The translations under genes were made by a program, and so were the position numbers. DNA of 64,000 nt from Phytophthora quininea (Eukaryota > Oomycota > Peronosporomycetes > Peronosporales > Peronosporaceae), in contig JAAVTG010000551.1 in assembly GCA_011947345.1 (NCBI GenBank), positions 248,001 to 312,000 of the forward strand, written 5' to 3'. The stretch's first letter is position 1; each line of letters begins with the position of its first letter. The notes under the pieces were generated by a model that saw nothing but the letters and a program-made list of their open reading frames with translations, had not been told where the DNA came from and made no database searches. This document shows positions 61,505 to 64,000 of this stretch, piece after piece.

Positions 61505-62742
61505 AAAGAAGTTTCAACGAAACATACGAGGTGGTTGGTAAGGACGTCGAAGTTGCTGCCGCTGCTAGAAACGTCCAGATATTGGAATTTCTGTGGGCAA
61601 ATTGCAGTGACCCAAGATGGATGGACTCGGAGAACACCTTATCTGACTGGGGACACACCATGCCATGCCGAGACAGAATTGCTTGGGAGACCTGATCTTA
61701 TATGTTATCCTTCCCATGGCCACGTCGAAGGTATTCGGTGGCCGCTCGAACATTTGCCAAGACCTCAATATGCTAATGACAATCCAAGACAAATCATAAG
61801 AAACATTTTGTGCGTTCCCGGCATTGACCTCGCAAAGCGCTTTGTTCCGGAAAATAAAAGTGTGGGAAATTATGCTGATGGATACTCGGACCCCATCGTA
61901 ATCGAAAGTATGTTGAACCAAGGCCGATTGCAGTACGACGAGCAGCTCATAGCCTCGAAGCTATGGGACCTAGCTTATGGTGATGGTGGACGATTGGATG
62001 TCATGAAAAAATAATCACGCTCCATTCTCCGTTTCGGAAAGATCATAACTCCTGGATACATGCCCTTCAAAGTGCATTGGTTGTCGTCTGCAGATCAGGA
62101 AACTTTTCAATACTTGAATGGCTTCTGGTTATGCCGGTGCAACTGGATGTGACTGGGCTCTCCATAGCTGCCGACTACGGTCAAGTCGCCGTGATGCAAT
62201 TCCTATACGATCGACACATTTCGGACGGGTGCGAGAAAGCGATGAGGGAGGCCATTCGCCATGATCACTTGGAAGCCGTGCAATGGCTGTTTCGTCATTT
62301 TTCCTACGTAGATCGCGAGTTTTCAGCCGTCTTCCCGCTGTCTGAAGCGGTAGCGCTTGGACGTCTCGATGTACTCCAGTTTGTCAACACATTCAAGAAA
62401 ATACCGCGGAAACGCGACATCAACGGAAACCTAAAACCTTTGGGTCTCGATGTTATTTCTTGGGCTGCTCGTTCAGGTCGTTTAGCTCTTCTCAAGTTCA
62501 TTCAAGCGAATTTTGGCGCCGAAAGCAGTACTGATGCAATGGATCTGGCAGCGCAGAATGGTCATTTGGATGTAGTCAAGTGGTTGAATGCCAATCGCTC
62601 TGAAGGGTGTACAGGAGCCGCTTTGGTGAATGCCACGAGGTATGGGCACTTCAAAGTGGTGAAGTGGCTGGGCAGCCATTATTTCGACGACTGCGCGCAA
62701 AAAGCGATGAGCTGTACAAGTCGTCTGGAAATTGCCAAGTAG
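61505..62742 (+). CDS. Ankyrin repeat protein (plus strand, frameshifted)
   Basis: Open from about 61505 in shifting frames: VQILEFLWANCSDPRWM, then IIRNILCVPGIDLAKRFVPE and PIVIESMLNQGRLQYDEQLI to about 62014. After a one-base change come the repeats SIAADYGQVAVMQFLYDRHI, AAQNGHLDVVKWLNANRSEG and ATRYGHFKVVKWLGSHYFDD. GHLDVVKWL is the hallmark of the large oomycete ankyrin family. It ends at 62742, with a few more repeat-like codons beyond. The start could not be fixed. It faces away from the minus-strand ankyrin gene with almost no gap. Confidence 0.6.
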
Positions 62743-62946
62743 CTTTTCGAGAACTATCCTCAAAGTATAAGCGGCGAACTCATCGGCGCCGCTGTGAGGA
62801 GCAACAGTCTACAAGTCGCGAGCTGGCCGTAGCGTCGATTCATTAATGCGATGGCGCGAGACTTTGAATGTAGCCCCTTCGAAATGATCTTTGCCTGACT
62901 TAATCTCCAAGGTAGGTAGGTAGTTTCCCTTTCCCCCGTCACGTCT

Positions 62947-63573
62947 TTACTTGCTGAGTTTGCGCTTCTTGTTGGGCTCGTCCACCGTCTCAAAGTACTT
63001 GAGACTCTTCTTGGGGTCGGCGGTCATGGTCTTGTTGCCCTTCTTCCAGTTGGCGGGGCACACGTCGCCGTGTTCCTCGTGGAACTGGAAGGCCTCAATG
63101 AGACGCAGCACTTCGTCCACATTGCGGCCAATGGGCAGGTCATTGATAGTGATCTGTCTCAGAATGCCTTCCTTGTCAATAATAAAGAGACCTCTGAAGG
63201 CGACGCCTTCCTCTTCTCCGTCCTCGACCAACACTTCGTACTTAGTGCAGAGGTCCTTCTTAACATCAGCAATGAGCGGGATGTTCATGTCCCCCAATCC
63301 TCCTTTCTTGCGAGGAGTGTTGATCCACGCCAGGTGCGTGAACTTGGAGTCGATGGAGCAGCCCAAAACCTGCGTGTTGAGCTTCTTAAAGTCCTCGACG
63401 CGGTCGCTGAAGGCGCAGATCTCGGTGGGGCACACGAACGTAAAGTCCATGGGGTAGAAGAAGAGCACCACGTACTGGCCCTTGAAGTCAGACAGAGACA
63501 CGCTCTTGAACTCGCCGTTGACGACGGCGTCGGCCGTGAACTCGGGCGCGGGCTTGCGGATCGTCAGCACCAT
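62947..63573 (-). CDS. Typical 2-Cys peroxiredoxin (third, intact, basic tail)
   Basis: 208 residues from ATG 63573 ([20 protein letters not shown]). Peroxidatic Cys in FTFVCPTE and resolving Cys in [18 protein letters not shown] carries the GGLG element and LKYFETV the YF element. Unlike the pair at 37-39 kb it is unbroken, is clearly diverged ([13 protein letters not shown] against [13 protein letters not shown]), and ends in the basic extension NKKRKLSK after the family's usual end. The tail could be a nuclear signal. Thioredoxin-dependent peroxide removal. Divergent from the gene at 63713. Confidence 0.93.
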   Translation of the reverse strand: MVLTIRKPAPEFTADAVVNGEFKSVSLSDFKGQYVVLFFYPMDFTFVCPTEICAFSDRVEDFKKLNTQVLGCSIDSKFTHLAWINTPRKKGGLGDMNIPLIADVKKDLCTKYEVLVEDGEEEGVAFRGLFIIDKEGILRQITINDLPIGRNVDEVLRLIEAFQFHEEHGDVCPANWKKGNKTMTADPKKSLKYFETVDEPNKKRKLSK

Positions 63574-63712
63574 TGCTTCTATTGGATGCGGAATGCGGAA
63601 TGGCGGGAAAACGCGTTTGGATCTTGTGTCCGACGTCGGACAGGTAATTACGGTTTTTACGAGTTTTTACGAACTAACGTTGGTTGTTCTAGTACAAACC
63701 TTTCCATCCAAC

Positions 63713-63998
63713 ATGGACGACGGTGGCATACCTGCTTCCACGACGCCGCCGGGGCTCTCCCGCTTGACTCCGCTGGTCAACGACCACCTGGTGGTGGCTA
63801 CACCTCCCTCGTTTGCTTCCTCCCAGCAAAAATCAGCTGAAACCAGTTGCAAGCGCACCAAAAGAGCGCGCCGAGGTCCCAACAGTGTATACACTGGTCC
63901 GAGGCCGAACACAAGCTGCAGAAGACGCCCAAGAGCCATTTTCCATGCTGATGGAGAAGAGAAACGTGCCAGTTGCAATATGTATCCTGCCAAACTGA
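63713..63998 (+). CDS. Hypothetical protein, N-terminal part
   Basis: ATG 63713 gives MDDGGIPASTTPPGLSRLTP, a Pro/Thr/Ser-rich start continuing to SFASSQQK. After an AAAAA run near 63827 the next frame reads QLKPVASAPKERAEVPTVYT and then RTQAAEDAQEPFSMLMEKRN before a stop at 63996-63998, or an intron beyond the window. No domain recognised. It shares a 139-bp intergenic region with the peroxiredoxin, suggesting a bidirectional promoter. Confidence 0.4.
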   Translation, partial: MDDGGIPASTTPPGLSRLTPLVNDHLVVATPPSFASSQQKSAETSCKRTKRARRGPNSVYTGPRPNTSCRRRPRAIFHADGEEKRASCNMYPAKL

Positions 63999-64000
63999 CG

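Noticed and set aside
1..64000. CRISPR arrays, bacterial operons or tRNA/rRNA genes
   Set aside because: No regular spaced repeats, Shine-Dalgarno-led operons or tRNA-like cloverleaf/T-loop signals were seen. The introns and promoters are eukaryotic.

Overview
The window looks like nuclear DNA of a plant-pathogenic oomycete of the Phytophthora/Peronosporales type. Genes are intron-poor and have short GT-AG introns of about 55-75 bp. A GPCR fused to a phosphatidylinositol phosphate kinase, elicitin-like secreted proteins, a Crinkler-type P-loop relic and several oomycete Inr-FPR core promoters (GCTCATTYYNCAWTTT-like) all point the same way. The species cannot be fixed from the sequence alone.

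Layout. 0-3.5 kb holds two paralogous secreted zinc-metalloprotease-like genes with a broken centrin-like gene between them. 6.4-12.9 kb (perhaps to 14.5 kb) is one very large minus-strand gene encoding ankyrin repeats, a Roc GTPase, COR and three successive kinase domains, the first two of which lack catalytic motifs. 15.8-17.2 kb is a six-exon gene joining a helix-turn-helix to a uracil-phosphoribosyltransferase-like domain. 17.2-25.9 kb is framed by two ~1.58-kb inverted arms enclosing cytosolic malate dehydrogenase and most of the GPCR-PIPK gene. 26.7-30.4 kb holds a Kelch protein and the TFIIH p52 subunit. 30.9-36.7 kb holds three PH-domain paralogues around a six-helix/LRR membrane protein. 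37.2-39.2 kb is a divergent pair of near-identical 2-Cys peroxiredoxins.

41.8-52.9 kb is a mosaic of duplications of one module (elicitin-like, taspase, cytosine deaminase). It exists in three large copies, two of them inverted to each other, plus an older decayed copy, around an intact ACSF3-like acyl-CoA synthetase. 53-60 kb is repeat-rich: a pogo-like transposon, a gag fragment, a hAT transposase relic and a Crinkler-type P-loop relic in AT-rich DNA. 60-62.7 kb carries two opposed ankyrin genes, and 63 kb an intact third peroxiredoxin.

Many otherwise good genes carry one-base indels, very often inside short homopolymers (CCC, GGGG, AAAA). This includes conserved genes such as peroxiredoxin, TFIIH p52 and GPCR-PIPK. 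A large share is therefore probably base-calling error rather than real gene death, and single-frameshift 'pseudogene' calls should be read with that in mind. Themes that recur are redox defence (three peroxiredoxins), pyrimidine salvage (cytosine deaminase, UPRT-like protein), TKL/PH/phosphoinositide signalling, and secreted host-facing proteins.
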